From Nostoc sp. NIES-4103 (GTDB taxonomy: Bacteria; Cyanobacteriota; Cyanobacteriia; Cyanobacteriales; Nostocaceae), in NCBI RefSeq assembly GCF_002368335.1, contig NZ_AP018288.1, positions 302,948 to 366,947 of the forward strand: a stretch of DNA of 64,000 nucleotides. The letters are read 5' to 3'. Made by a program: the position numbers and the translations under genes. This document shows positions 1-10,054 of the stretch, in pieces. The notes beneath the pieces are model-generated. The model worked only from the letters and a program-made list of their open reading frames with translations, ran no database searches and had not been told where the DNA came from. Position 1 is the stretch's first letter, and the number at the start of each line of letters is the position of its first letter.

Positions 1-2879
1 CATCTCCCTCATCCCCCCAACTATGGCAACTCCTTGGTGCTATCTTGCTGTTCCTGGGTTGGTTGGTGGCGGTGGTAAAGCATCCAGAGCAAGCAATGGC
101 TGTGAGTGGGTTAAGTTTGTACTTTGTGAGCGATCGCTTGCACAGATATAATTTACAAGTCGATTTGGCGGCAGTTTTCGCCATAGGTTTACAAACTGTT
201 TGGCTGGGTTGGCGGTTAGTACCTGCTGGTGTGCAAACATCTGCGATCGCAATTGCTACACAACTAACTCACGCTGAAAATCAACCTTGGGCATTGTTGG
301 GTGTAGCTTTATTTCCCTACTTAATTTTCATGGTGGCGTTCACAGATAGTTTGTATCGCCGTCGTCGGCAAGATTTGGGAAATTTTGGCGACATGTTAAG
401 TATCATGTTTGCCAGTTTTTTAACAACGATCGCACTACTAAATCCTACTTTGCGATCGCTAAACCTCCTATTATCTACCATTACTCTGGCAGTCATCACC
501 AAACGCCGCACCCCATCCCCCTCATCCCCTCCTCTTGTTTTGGTATACTTCACTCACACCATGGGAGTGTTCACGTTTTGCTCTGCGGTTAACTGGCTTT
601 TGCCAACTTTGGCTTTGCAAGTTTGGGCAAGTATTTTGTTAGCTTTGATGGTGGCGGAATGGATATTTAGCCTCGGCAATGGAATTTGGCAAAGTAGCGC
701 CTGGTACATCGGTATAGCACTTGCGGTTGTTAGTTACGTTGTTTTGTGCCTCAATGTCGAATCATTGTGGTTTGGTATTTCTCAAAAACAAATTGATTGG
801 GGGACTATTTGGCTAATTACGCCTGTAACTCTCACAGGTTTAATCAGTCGCATATCTGCACAGCGTCGCACTACAAGTACTTTCTTGAGCATCCTGGCTG
901 TGGCTATGGCTCAGTTACTAACTTTACCGCTGCCAGGAAGCAGATTAATTGGTTTAGCTGTGGCTGCGGTTGTGATGTTTGCCAATACAGGTTATTTAAA
1001 GAACAAAATTAATGCGGGAATTACTGTAGGGTACAGTCTGGGTTTGATGGCTGCGTTGCTGTGGTCAGGTGTGCCTGGTTTACCACGTTTATCATTAGCG
1101 GGGTGGTTTGTTGTCGGTGCGATCGCTATTTTCAGTTTATGGTTGGGGCGGACAGCATTGCAGCGACGCGGTAACGAATTAGCACTGATATATGCAACAG
1201 CATTTGATCAATGGGCGATCGCATTATGTAGCATTGAGTTGTTGGGTATGACGCTACACTCCTTGTTCGTTTACCAAGGAGCAATTGCCCCAGGATTATT
1301 TTACTTAATTGCCACTGGCATAACTTTAGCAGGAATCGCTTACCGCAGTTGGCTTGAACCTACAGATTGGGGATTTTATGGTATTGGTTGGTGTTTGGAA
1401 TTGTTAATTGCTGAGGTGCTAGGCTTTGGCGAACTTTCAACTGTGAAGATTGCGATCGCAAATATCGCTTTAGGTTTCATCACTCAGCTTGTAGGAGAGT
1501 GGTGGGTGCGGCGATTTCAATTGCCCAGGCTTCCTAGTAGCTTGCACATTTTACCATTAGCGTATGGTGCATTTAGTGTTGTGCTGCGTTTGAACACCTT
1601 TACTGAGTGGACAGGTTTAGCTTCTTTGGGTGTAGCTTTAATTATTATTGGTGTGGGGCGACGCAGTGAAGCCTTCAAACCGTTGCTTTATTTAGGAATC
1701 ATTGGTGTATCAATTTCTGCCTATGAGTTATTGTTTTATCAAATGCTACAAGCCACAGGAGGCGCATTTGGTGATGGCTTAATTGCTATGTCTGCCCTTG
1801 GCACCAGCATTATGTTAGTTTATGACAGATTATCTTTTTGGCTAAGCCAGTACTTACGCCTTAGCCGTGGGGAAGTAAAAAATATTGCTCATTTCCATTG
1901 GGCTTGGAGTAGCTTTTTATTAATGGCTGCTATTCCCCTACCGATTCAAACTAATCGCCTTGTGGGATTGGGTAGTGCGGTATTATTAATCATGTATGCC
2001 ATCTTTCAAGGACGACATGCGCCTGTGGCAACTTCCACGCGCATTTTTGGCAGAATCACAATAGCAGAAATGTGGGTTTACCTCGGCTTATTAGAAGTAG
2101 CCGCGATGAGGGTTTATTGGCGTGAGACAGTAGTAGGAAAGTTGATAACTGGGCCCTTAGTTCCTTGGAATGGTGCGATCGCTTGCGTAGTTGCCTATTT
2201 TTTGTATATCCTACCTTGGGAGAATTGGGGATGGTCTAAAAGACCGTGGCAAATCGCGTCCTACATCATACCATTAATAATTCTATGGGAAACTAGGCTG
2301 CAAGTTTATCCCATTACTTTGTTACTGGTAGCTGCATTTTATATCTTCCTAGCCAAGGTTGGAGAAAACATTCGTTTTAGCTATATCAGTGTGGCGTTAG
2401 TTGATTGGGCGTTGTGTCGGTGGCTTTGGGAGTTGCGCTTCACTGAGCCATTGTGGTATGTGACAATAATCGGGTTATCACTGCTTTATATCGCTCAAGT
2501 AGATCCTCAACTAAAATTGCCAGAGAATAAAGCAGCTCGTCACAGTTTACGAATGTTTGGTAGTGGTGTAATTTGTGGATGGGCAATATTATTTCATCAA
2601 AATGAGCCGCTAATATCGGGATTTTTCAGCCTCATTGCCATTTTTGCAGGTTTAGCTTTGCGAATTAGGGCTTTTCTTTACATTGGCACAGCTACTTTTT
2701 TCATTACTAGTATTTATCAATTAGTAGTTTTTAGCTTGCGTTACCCGTTTTTAAAATGGGTTGTGGGTTTATTAGTGGGGATTGTATTAATTTCCGTCGC
2801 CGCCAACTTTGAAACCCGCCGCACTCAGCTAAATTCTTTGCTTCGCAACACTAGCGATGAATTTCAAGGATGGGAGTAG
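1..2879 (+). CDS. Large polytopic membrane protein, 5' end outside window
   Basis: The reading frame is open from the first bases of the window (in frame with base 3) to the stop at 2879, so the gene is probably cut at its 5' end; a TTG at 45 is the first start-like codon but nothing marks it as the true start. The visible part, about 950 residues, is almost wholly hydrophobic, with more than twenty membrane-spanning segments by eye joined by short polar loops often rich in Arg. I see no catalytic motif, ATPase site or signal peptide. Several HIP1 octamers lie in the coding sequence, as is usual for native genes in this genome. The family is not recognised; large multi-spanning proteins of this kind in cyanobacteria are usually annotated as conserved hypothetical. 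It is followed by a REP-like repeat and the convergent treH. Confidence 0.75.
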   Translation, partial: SPSSPQLWQLLGAILLFLGWLVAVVKHPEQAMAVSGLSLYFVSDRLHRYNLQVDLAAVFAIGLQTVWLGWRLVPAGVQTSAIAIATQLTHAENQPWALLGVALFPYLIFMVAFTDSLYRRRRQDLGNFGDMLSIMFASFLTTIALLNPTLRSLNLLLSTITLAVITKRRTPSPSSPPLVLVYFTHTMGVFTFCSAVNWLLPTLALQVWASILLALMVAEWIFSLGNGIWQSSAWYIGIALAVVSYVVLCLNVESLWFGISQKQIDWGTIWLITPVTLTGLISRISAQRRTTSTFLSILAVAMAQLLTLPLPGSRLIGLAVAAVVMFANTGYLKNKINAGITVGYSLGLMAALLWSGVPGLPRLSLAGWFVVGAIAIFSLWLGRTALQRRGNELALIYATAFDQWAIALCSIELLGMTLHSLFVYQGAIAPGLFYLIATGITLAGIAYRSWLEPTDWGFYGIGWCLELLIAEVLGFGELSTVKIAIANIALGFITQLVGEWWVRRFQLPRLPSSLHILPLAYGAFSVVLRLNTFTEWTGLASLGVALIIIGVGRRSEAFKPLLYLGIIGVSISAYELLFYQMLQATGGAFGDGLIAMSALGTSIMLVYDRLSFWLSQYLRLSRGEVKNIAHFHWAWSSFLLMAAIPLPIQTNRLVGLGSAVLLIMYAIFQGRHAPVATSTRIFGRITIAEMWVYLGLLEVAAMRVYWRETVVGKLITGPLVPWNGAIACVVAYFLYILPWENWGWSKRPWQIASYIIPLIILWETRLQVYPITLLLVAAFYIFLAKVGENIRFSYISVALVDWALCRWLWELRFTEPLWYVTIIGLSLLYIAQVDPQLKLPENKAARHSLRMFGSGVICGWAILFHQNEPLISGFFSLIAIFAGLALRIRAFLYIGTATFFITSIYQLVVFSLRYPFLKWVVGLLVGIVLISVAANFETRRTQLNSLLRNTSDEFQGWE

Positions 2880-2924
2880 TGCTAATTCGTAATTCGTAAT
2901 TCGTAATTTGTAGAGTTTGGTAGG

Positions 2925-2956
2925 GTGCGTATCGGCGAGAGTACGGCACCACCAGA
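2925..2956. repeat. REP-like GGTAGGGTGCGT repeat
   Basis: The gap between the membrane protein and treH contains a copy of the TAGGGTGCGT repeat, which recurs near 12953, 14896 and 15039. Here the inverted half is degenerate. Just before it is a short tandem of AATTCGT units. Confidence 0.4.
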
Positions 2957-3016
2957 GATTTGCAAGTCGCAAAAGCTAATTTACGACTCGCAAACTTAAT
3001 TAAGTGCGATCGCAAA

Positions 3017-4549
3017 TTATCCCACAGACTTTTCTAGTGGTGCTAAAAATTCTAGAACGACTCCATTTGTCCAGCCAAAGCCGATTTCGTTGGAACTGTA
3101 TCCAAAGCAAATTTCGTTGGAAACGTTCATAGAACAGTGTTCCACATCATATTTCTCTACTAAACTGCCGTAACGCTCGAATTCTTCAACTACCATCAGC
3201 AAGAACTTTTGAGCAATGCGATCGCCTTCAGTATGATATCCATAACGATGCAGTCCTTGGACAGCGATATATGTCAGCGGTGCCCAACCAAAGGGTGCAT
3301 CCCATTGATTACCTGTGACGCGAGTACTAGTAAAGATACCACCAGGGGCTTCAAACACAGAAAGATTTTCGACGACGCGTCGCGCTTGTGCATCTGAAGC
3401 CAGTCCTAACCACAAAGGATAAAAGGTAGTAGCAAATTCATAGCCACGACGTTTTTCACTTTGAAAATGATAGTCTAGGTAAAGTCCTTTTTCCTCATCC
3501 CAGAGACAATTATCAATGCGTTCACGGCGAATTTCTGCTCGTTCGCGCCATTGTCCCACTATCTGTTCATTGCCTAAAATATCATAAATTTGTGCCAAGT
3601 CTATTTCCATTTGATAAAGCAAACTGTTAAGGCACACAGGCGCATAATGTAAGATATCAATACTAAAAGGGCCAAAGCGATTGGTGATGTCAAACCCAGA
3701 CTCGCGCATGGTGCGATCGCCTTTGTAAAACAGGTTGGTTAGTTGGTCATTTTCGCGATCGTAGAAAAGACTGACATCATAATCTTCAATTTCAAACCTT
3801 TGGTAGTATTCTTTGACGCGATCGTAATGACTTTTTCCTTCTTCATCGCGTTCAGAAAATAACACTTCCGGCGCGGGGCCTTCCCCAAAAGCATAATATC
3901 GAGACAAGCCTGTGGCAGGATTCAAATGAGGCGGTACTACCCAGTAATAGTAAAATCGCTCTAGTAGTGGTAAAGCTGACTTCAACCATTCTTCATCCTG
4001 GGTATATTGGAACAGCGCCAACACCATCAAACTGAGGACAGGAGGCTGCGATCGCGACAACATGTAAGTTCGGTTAGAGTTGAGAATTGTACCGTAATGT
4101 TGCACTTGGTATAACAACTGATCAACTTGGCTTTGGGCTAACTCCAACTCTCCATCACGCAACAGCCCCAGTAAGATAAAGTAGCTATCCCAACCATACA
4201 TTTCATTAAAACGTCCACCAGGGACAACATAAGGCCCCGGTAAATATAGCAACCCATGTTCTCGAATCGCCTCAACTGAAGTTGGGAGAGTGCGAATTTC
4301 AATTTGTTGCATATCCTTTTTCGACAGCGATCGCTCCAACACAGACTGAACATTGGGACAATCTTCTAGAGGGGAGATGTATACAATCCAGGGAGTATCT
4401 GATTTATGCTCTAACTTGGTATCCTTAGCAGATTGCAACAAATGTTCATGCGATCGCGTTAAGGTTTTCCAAGTTTTTTTAATATATCTCCGTACAGCAT
4501 AAATCTGGTCGGGGGCAAGTGTGGATGAATGTGTAGATTTATTGCTCAT
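3017..4549 (-). CDS. treH: Trehalase (GH37 family)
   Basis: Hydrolyses trehalose to two glucose molecules. Both trehalase signatures are visible: PGGRFNEMYGWDSYF at residues 110-124 and QWDAPFGWAP at 415-424. The RESGFD stretch at 282-287 holds the likely catalytic Asp. The protein has 510 residues, normal for the catalytic domain, and no signal peptide, so it should act in the cytoplasm. It starts at an ATG preceded by a GATGGAA ribosome site. It is the last gene of treZ-treY-treH, the order reported in Anabaena PCC 7120 (all0168-all0166), where the cluster responds to drying and treH controls how much trehalose accumulates. A repeat-filled gap of about 200 bp separates it from treY. Confidence 0.93.
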   Translation of the reverse strand: MSNKSTHSSTLAPDQIYAVRRYIKKTWKTLTRSHEHLLQSAKDTKLEHKSDTPWIVYISPLEDCPNVQSVLERSLSKKDMQQIEIRTLPTSVEAIREHGLLYLPGPYVVPGGRFNEMYGWDSYFILLGLLRDGELELAQSQVDQLLYQVQHYGTILNSNRTYMLSRSQPPVLSLMVLALFQYTQDEEWLKSALPLLERFYYYWVVPPHLNPATGLSRYYAFGEGPAPEVLFSERDEEGKSHYDRVKEYYQRFEIEDYDVSLFYDRENDQLTNLFYKGDRTMRESGFDITNRFGPFSIDILHYAPVCLNSLLYQMEIDLAQIYDILGNEQIVGQWRERAEIRRERIDNCLWDEEKGLYLDYHFQSEKRRGYEFATTFYPLWLGLASDAQARRVVENLSVFEAPGGIFTSTRVTGNQWDAPFGWAPLTYIAVQGLHRYGYHTEGDRIAQKFLLMVVEEFERYGSLVEKYDVEHCSMNVSNEICFGYSSNEIGFGWTNGVVLEFLAPLEKSVG

Positions 4550-4559
4550 AATTCCATCT

Positions 4560-4782
4560 TTAACTTAGGGAGTAGGGAGTGGGGAGATGAGGGAGATGAG
4601 GGGGATGAGGGAGATGAGGGGGATGAGGGGGATGAGGAGGATGAGGGGGATGAGGAGGATGAAGAATTGTTCACTTCTAACTCTTAACTCCTCACTCCTA
4701 ACTCTTAACTCCTAACTCTTAACTCCTAACTCTTAACTCCTCACTCCTAACTCCTCACTCAGCACTCAGCACTCAGCACTAA
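4560..4782. repeat. Short tandem repeats between treY and treH
   Basis: Two kinds of degenerate tandem repeat lie side by side: GAGGGGGATGAGG-type 9-mers (about 4575-4660) and CTAACTCTTAACTCCT-type 7/8-mers (about 4676-4780). They match the short tandemly repeated repetitive (STRR) sequences of heterocystous cyanobacteria. There are no unique spacers, so this is not a CRISPR array. Confidence 0.8.
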
Positions 4783-7564
4783 CTAAGAGGGCGACGGGGA
4801 AATGGGCTAAGGCTTGGGCGATGGGTAAAGTTTCTGTAGCTTGTAAGGTTTGTTCGGTGAGAACATTTTTCCAAGTTGAGGAAGTGTTGGGGGGTAATTG
4901 CAGGTGTGTATCTTGCCATACATCATCGCCTAGGGGGTCTTCTCCCGGCTGAATCAGACTAGTGAAGAAACGAGGGGCGATGGCGATCGCTGTTTGATTT
5001 CCTTGTCGTCGGGCAAAAGCGATAATATGGTTGGCGTGGCTTCCCTGGATTTCTAACGGCAAATAGTCACCTTCAGTAAATAGTGCAAGATAATTTTTTC
5101 TAGCTTTGAGTACTTGCGCTGTTAAAAACAGTTTGATTTTGCCATCAGTTTTGTGAGTGAGTAATTCCTGAATCAGTGCGAGAATGTCGGTTTTAATTTG
5201 TTCTCGGATGGTACTCAAGTAACCACGTCGCAGTTCAAAATCCACAGGACGGCGGTTATCTGGATCAACTAAACTTAAATCCCAAAGTTCCGTTCCTTGG
5301 TAAAAGTCCGGTACACCTGGCGCGGTAGCCTTGAGTAAAGTTTGGGAAAGGGAATTGAAAATACCATAATAGGCAATTCGCTGTTGAAAGGGGCGAAAGG
5401 CTTCAAGAAATTGACTTGATATAGACGAATCTAGCACTTTTTCGATAAAGGAGACACATGCTTGTTCATACTCGCTATCAGGACGCAGCCAAGCTGTATG
5501 CACTTTCGCTTCCCGAATGGCTTTAATCATGTAGTCCTTGACTCGTTGTACAAATGATGATTGTTCGTATTCGTCAAAGGGAAACGCCCCCACCAGCGTT
5601 TGATAGAGAAAATACTCATCGTTGCGGTCTGGAATGGCAAAACCGTGCCGTTCGCTGCGACGATCTTGATTAAGATAACTCCAAATATTGACTTGTTCCT
5701 CCCACTCCTGGGGTATTTCTGACAATACATTCAATCTTGCACGCACATCTTCGCCGCGCTTGGTATCGTGGGTGGCTGTGGCGTTCATAGTGTGAGGCCA
5801 GTTTGCTTGGTGCTTTTGGTTAAAAGCATGGAACTCGGCTGTAGTGATGCCAAAATGACTAGGATTACCCCCCACTTCATTCAGTGACAGCAAGCGGTTA
5901 TAAACATATAGTGTAGTGTCTTCTACGCCTTTGGCCATTAACGGGCCACTGTATTGCTGCATTCTGAGAACAAAATATAACCATTGTTCCCGTTCCGTCT
6001 GTGTTAGAGAATCATCAAACTCCAGCAGCATCAACTTTTCAATAAAAGTCAATTCATTTTGCAGCAAAGGTACTTGTTCTCTGGCTTGGGTAATTACTTC
6101 TTGAATGGTGGCGCGATCGCTTTGTGTAATTCCTTCAGGAGTAATGTAGGTGCGATAGACAGGAAACAAAGTCAAAACTTCGGCGATCGCTCGTTTCAAT
6201 CCATTCAAAGTAAAGTCATTGGCATAGCGATATTTGTTAGAGATATTTTTCAATAAAATGGCTAAATTATCAATATCGCCTGCTAAATTCCTCTCCAAGA
6301 TTAGGTGCTTTTTCTCCTTTACCAAAGATGCATAATCTACTCGTGAATTTATAAAAGCCTGGTAAATATTATCAAACAAAAATCTAGTTTCTTTTTGACA
6401 GAATACACCATTGACATAATTTAAAAAGTCATATCCTGATGTGCCTTGAATATCCCAGTTTTCTGGCAAGTCTTCAGTGAGTTCCAAGATTTTTTCAACG
6501 GTGATGTAAACATCTCCCATCTTTTCCCGCAGACGTTCCAGATATTGCAAGGGATTATAAAGACCGTCAATATGGTCAATACGTAAACCTGTGAATTTAC
6601 CTTCTGCAACTAACTTTTTAATCAAAGAATGAGTATTATTAAATACGCGCAAGTCTTCAACTTTCACAGAAATGAGTTCATTGACAGTAAAGAAACGGCG
6701 ATAATTCATTTCTTCCGCCCCAACCTTCCAAAAGGCGAGACGGTAAAATTGGTCTTTTAATAATTCATCTAGCAAATTAAAACTGTCTGGATTTCCCACA
6801 TCTCCATTAAAGATTTTCAGATTATCCTCAATGAATTCGTGGATATCATCGTTTGTGGTGTAAAGTTCCCAAATTAAACCTTTAATAAATGCAATTTGGT
6901 CTTGTCGCTGTCTATCAACAACCTCCAAAGGCACATTTTTGAGAATGTAAAGAATCCCCAATAACTTAATAAAATCAGGATGATTACGTCCTAACTTACG
7001 CGTGATTTTGCCCAGATTGTAGCTGAGAAATTTGGTGTAGGACTCTAACCGCAACGGCAATTGCAAACTGTAATAATTGACAGTTAACCCAGTTTGTGCA
7101 TATTGCAGTTGAATATCTCCCTTTTCCAGGGATACACCGTAGAAATCGCCTAATAACGGTGCGAGAATTCTTTCCTGGCGATCGGCAAACGGCGCATTCC
7201 AGCCCAAATCAAAATAGTCAGTATAACCGGAATCAGGGCCATGTTCCAACACATCCATTAAGTAGGGATTTTCGCTACTATAAGCCATGTGATTGGGGAC
7301 AATATCTTGCAACCAGCCCATACCAAGGGATTGCAGTTCACTAACTAACGCTTCAAACTCCTCAGTAGTTCCCAATTCTGGATTGAGTTGAGCAGCATCA
7401 ACTACATCATAACCATGAGTACTACCAGAACGGGCTTTAAAAATAGGAGAAGCATACAAATCAGTAATCCCTAAATCTGCCAAATAAGCTGCGATCGCTT
7501 GAGCATTTTCAAAGCCAAACTCAGGCGTAAATTGAATTCGATAAGTTGTAGTTGGAATTCGCAT
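4766..7564 (-). CDS. treY: Malto-oligosyltrehalose synthase
   Basis: Converts the reducing-end alpha-1,4 bond of malto-oligosaccharides into an alpha,alpha-1,1 bond, the first step of the TreY-TreZ route to trehalose. The N-terminus MRIPTTTYRIQFTPEFGF and the following ADLGITDLYASPIFKARSGS are typical of TreY. GLRIDHIDGLYNP carries the GH13 catalytic Asp, and the C-terminal GVPDFYQGTELWDLSLVDPDNRRPVDF is a TreY hallmark. I place the start at the ATG at 7564, giving 932 residues. The frame stays open another 40 codons upstream, but those encode an intergenic inverted repeat and not TreY sequence. The gene lies between treZ and treH on the same strand, consistent with one transcription unit, though repeats fill both gaps. 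Confidence 0.94.
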   Translation of the reverse strand: MRIPTTTYRIQFTPEFGFENAQAIAAYLADLGITDLYASPIFKARSGSTHGYDVVDAAQLNPELGTTEEFEALVSELQSLGMGWLQDIVPNHMAYSSENPYLMDVLEHGPDSGYTDYFDLGWNAPFADRQERILAPLLGDFYGVSLEKGDIQLQYAQTGLTVNYYSLQLPLRLESYTKFLSYNLGKITRKLGRNHPDFIKLLGILYILKNVPLEVVDRQRQDQIAFIKGLIWELYTTNDDIHEFIEDNLKIFNGDVGNPDSFNLLDELLKDQFYRLAFWKVGAEEMNYRRFFTVNELISVKVEDLRVFNNTHSLIKKLVAEGKFTGLRIDHIDGLYNPLQYLERLREKMGDVYITVEKILELTEDLPENWDIQGTSGYDFLNYVNGVFCQKETRFLFDNIYQAFINSRVDYASLVKEKKHLILERNLAGDIDNLAILLKNISNKYRYANDFTLNGLKRAIAEVLTLFPVYRTYITPEGITQSDRATIQEVITQAREQVPLLQNELTFIEKLMLLEFDDSLTQTEREQWLYFVLRMQQYSGPLMAKGVEDTTLYVYNRLLSLNEVGGNPSHFGITTAEFHAFNQKHQANWPHTMNATATHDTKRGEDVRARLNVLSEIPQEWEEQVNIWSYLNQDRRSERHGFAIPDRNDEYFLYQTLVGAFPFDEYEQSSFVQRVKDYMIKAIREAKVHTAWLRPDSEYEQACVSFIEKVLDSSISSQFLEAFRPFQQRIAYYGIFNSLSQTLLKATAPGVPDFYQGTELWDLSLVDPDNRRPVDFELRRGYLSTIREQIKTDILALIQELLTHKTDGKIKLFLTAQVLKARKNYLALFTEGDYLPLEIQGSHANHIIAFARRQGNQTAIAIAPRFFTSLIQPGEDPLGDDVWQDTHLQLPPNTSSTWKNVLTEQTLQATETLPIAQALAHFPVALLVSAEC

Positions 7565-7611
7565 AAATTTATTAAGGAAGAAATAACTAGTAATCAGGGT
7601 TAAAATCTTTG

Positions 7612-7690
7612 CTTTCCTCTCTGCGTTCTCTGCGCCTCTGTGGTTAAAAAATAATTTATTGAACCGCAGAGACGCAGAGGACACAGAGTT
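7612..7690. repeat. Inverted repeat of the CTCTGCG/GCAGAG family
   Basis: The left arm contains TTCTCTGCGCCTCTGTGGTT and the right arm GAACCGCAGAGACGCAGAGG, separated by an AT-rich loop. Related sequences recur near 12885, 13080, 18175, 27825, 32547, 57230 and 63570. As RNA it would form a long hairpin between treZ and treY. It also lengthens the treY reading frame artificially. Confidence 0.8.
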
Positions 7691-7738
7691 AAGAGAAATT
7701 ATTTTCCAAAAATTTTAGGCAGTTTGATAGGGCTACTT

Positions 7739-9589
7739 TTAGCTTTGCAATTCATACAGTACTAAACTGTTGGGTTGCAGATTTAATTCTTGTCCTGCTG
7801 ATAGATTTTCGGGTGCTTGAGAACCAGGGCCAGCCCATGATGTATCTGCTGAGTCTAATAGTTTTTTACCTTCACTTTGAATTGGTAAAGTTGTTGTGAC
7901 GGGAGATGAATTGAAATTCATTGCAAATATTAGTTGACTGGTTTCGCACCAACGACGCACGATGACTAACTGTTTTTCTTCATCGCTTGTTGCTTCAATG
8001 AAGTCGCGGTCTTGCTTTAGCAGTGCTGGATGGGTTTTGCGTAAATCAATTAATTGGCGATACCAATTTAGTAAGATTTTGTGCTTTCCTTCGTTGCGTA
8101 ATTGCCAATTGAGTTTAGAAGCTAAAAAAGTTTCTGCTGCTTCTGGATCTGGTGGCCCTTCTGAGTAATGAAAGGCTTCAAATTCTTGCTTGCGTCCGGC
8201 TCGTACTGCTTGAATTAAATCTGGGTCGGAGTGACTAACAAAATAGGTGAAGGGTGCAGTTTCGCCATATTCTTCTCCCATGAATAATAGGGGTAAGTTT
8301 GGTGATAACAGTACAGCACCGGCAGCTAATTTCAGTCCTGCAAAGGAAATCCGATCCCAAAGGCGATCGCCTTTCATTTGATTGCCGATTTGATCGTGAT
8401 TTTGGATGCAGACTACAAATTGTGATGGTGAGCGATCGCGGCATGGTATACCATGATATCGGAGGCGATGGGGCGCATATTGCCAATCGTAAACGAAGGT
8501 ATCTGTATAAGCTTTGGCTAATTGACTACATTGCCCGAAATCTTGATAATATCCTTGGCGATCGCCTGTTAAAAGTGCGTGCAATGCATGGTGAAAGTCA
8601 TCACTCCATTGGGCATCAAGTCCATATCCACCCAGTTCTGGCGGACGAATGATTTGGGGATTATTTAAGTCACTTTCTGCTATTAAGTGACGTTTCCATG
8701 TTTGCCCTTGTGCTTTGAAGTGATGTACTGCTTCTGCCAATTCCCATAAAAAATGTTTGGCACCTAAATCATAAATTGCTTGAATCGCATCAAGCCGTAA
8801 TGCATCAATATGAAATTCTCGTAACCAATAAAGCGCATTTTCGATGAAATAATTTCGCACACCTGGACTGTAAGCGCCATCGAAATTCATCGCATTGCCC
8901 CACGGTGTTTTATATGTTTTGGTAAAGTAGGGGGCATACTGACCCATATAATTACCTTCTGGGCCAAAATGATTATACACTACATCCAGCACCACAGCAA
9001 TACCATGTTGGTGGCAAGCATTGACCAACTGCTTTAAAGCCGCTGGATTTCCGTAGGAACTTTGTACAGCAAAAGGATAAACGCCATCATAGCCCCAATT
9101 GCGAAATGCCAAAGAAGCCTCAATATGAGTGTCTCCCGGAAACTGAGCAATGGGCATAATTTCAATAGCATTAATTCCCAGTTCCTTTAAATCTGGAAGG
9201 CGGTCAATGATGGCGGTGAAAGTTCCTTCCAGGGTGAATGTGCCGACGTGGAGTTCATAGAATATCATCGACTCCAAGGGAACCCCAGTCCAATCAGCAT
9301 CTGTCCATTCAAACTGATGTTCAACAACTTGAGAGGGGCCGTGAACTCCTTGGGGTTGATACTGCGACGCCGGATCGGCAAAGGCATTTTCATCATTTAA
9401 GATGTATCGGTAAAGCGTACCCGGATACACATCATTGACTTTCATCTGCCAATATCCATCTTGGACAGGTTTCAGCGGTATTACCTGTTGTTGTGGCGAC
9501 AAAATTTGCACCGCGACGCTATTTAATGTCGGCGACCAAACTGTAAACTCACATTCCCCGTTACCTAAGTAGTGAGCGCCAATTTTCAC
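7739..9589 (-). CDS. treZ: Malto-oligosyltrehalose trehalohydrolase
   Basis: Cuts trehalose off the maltooligosyltrehalose made by TreY. The 616-residue protein has an N-terminal beta-sandwich (about residues 1-90, the CBM48/E-set region) and then a GH13 barrel with DVVYNHFGPEGN, ALRLDAIQAI (nucleophile Asp), LIAESDLNNP (acid/base Glu) and IQNHDQIGN. The start is a GTG at 9589 with a strong TAGGAGGA ribosome site about 7 bases upstream. It is the first gene of the trehalose cluster, so the cluster promoter should lie in 9590-9710. In Anabaena the same genes are induced by dehydration; no recognisable operator is visible here. Confidence 0.94.
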   Translation of the reverse strand: MKIGAHYLGNGECEFTVWSPTLNSVAVQILSPQQQVIPLKPVQDGYWQMKVNDVYPGTLYRYILNDENAFADPASQYQPQGVHGPSQVVEHQFEWTDADWTGVPLESMIFYELHVGTFTLEGTFTAIIDRLPDLKELGINAIEIMPIAQFPGDTHIEASLAFRNWGYDGVYPFAVQSSYGNPAALKQLVNACHQHGIAVVLDVVYNHFGPEGNYMGQYAPYFTKTYKTPWGNAMNFDGAYSPGVRNYFIENALYWLREFHIDALRLDAIQAIYDLGAKHFLWELAEAVHHFKAQGQTWKRHLIAESDLNNPQIIRPPELGGYGLDAQWSDDFHHALHALLTGDRQGYYQDFGQCSQLAKAYTDTFVYDWQYAPHRLRYHGIPCRDRSPSQFVVCIQNHDQIGNQMKGDRLWDRISFAGLKLAAGAVLLSPNLPLLFMGEEYGETAPFTYFVSHSDPDLIQAVRAGRKQEFEAFHYSEGPPDPEAAETFLASKLNWQLRNEGKHKILLNWYRQLIDLRKTHPALLKQDRDFIEATSDEEKQLVIVRRWCETSQLIFAMNFNSSPVTTTLPIQSEGKKLLDSADTSWAGPGSQAPENLSAGQELNLQPNSLVLYELQS

Positions 9590-9710
9590 GCAGTATCCTC
9601 CTATTAGATAATTTACGAACTGACCAGACAGTATTATGGTTTTTTACAGGATTATTAACTAGCATCTAAAGGGAAGTTTTTATGCACCCAAAGGTATACT
9701 TTACTGATCT

Positions 9711-10037
9711 TTACGATACACAGTAGGGGCGTACAGATTGTTTGATGGTTACAATACCATGCAGGTGATTAGGCATTACAATCCATTCATCTAATTCAAA
9801 ATCAGGTCGAATATCTAATGTTCGCATCCATTCATCGGCTACAATCTTGCCAAATTCGTTTAATTCCATCGTCCCATCTGCGATCGCCCCAAACAAGCAT
9901 TGTCTTTGATGGGTGCAAATAGTGACAAAATAGGCTCCAGCTTGAGAATAATCATATCCCTTCAGTCGGATTGAGTGCCGATGGTGTCTTGCAGGGTTAT
10001 ATTTTATTGAATTTATTTTGTGATGGTATTCTAACCA
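9711..10037 (-). pseudogene. Decayed REP-associated tyrosine transposase (RAYT) remnant
   Basis: The minus strand encodes in one frame YNPARHHRHSIRLKGYDYS followed by QAGAYFVTICTHQRQCLF and later DEWIVMPNHLHGIVTI. These are characteristic of RAYT proteins of the IS200-like Y1 transposase fold; NHLHG is the HUH metal-binding motif. No ATG lies in frame before the homology, and the frame closes at 9711, shortly after the HUH motif, so the half with the catalytic Tyr is missing. The last codons are encoded by a REP half-site (9723-9736), as if an internal deletion fused the gene to the repeat. A full REP palindrome lies just upstream at 10055-10082. Confidence 0.8.
9723..9736. repeat. REP half-site at the end of the RAYT remnant
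   Basis: GTAGGGGCGTACAG is identical to one arm of the palindrome at 10055-10082. The two copies flank the transposase remnant. Confidence 0.8.
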
Positions 10038-10054
10038 TTAAATTGCCCAGAAAT

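Noticed and set aside
4560..4782. Possible CRISPR array
   Set aside because: The units are 7-9 bases, degenerate and directly adjacent, with no spacers of similar length and no cas genes nearby.
8299..8652. 117-codon frame opposite treZ
   Set aside because: Antisense to conserved GH13 catalytic motifs; treZ coding is certain.
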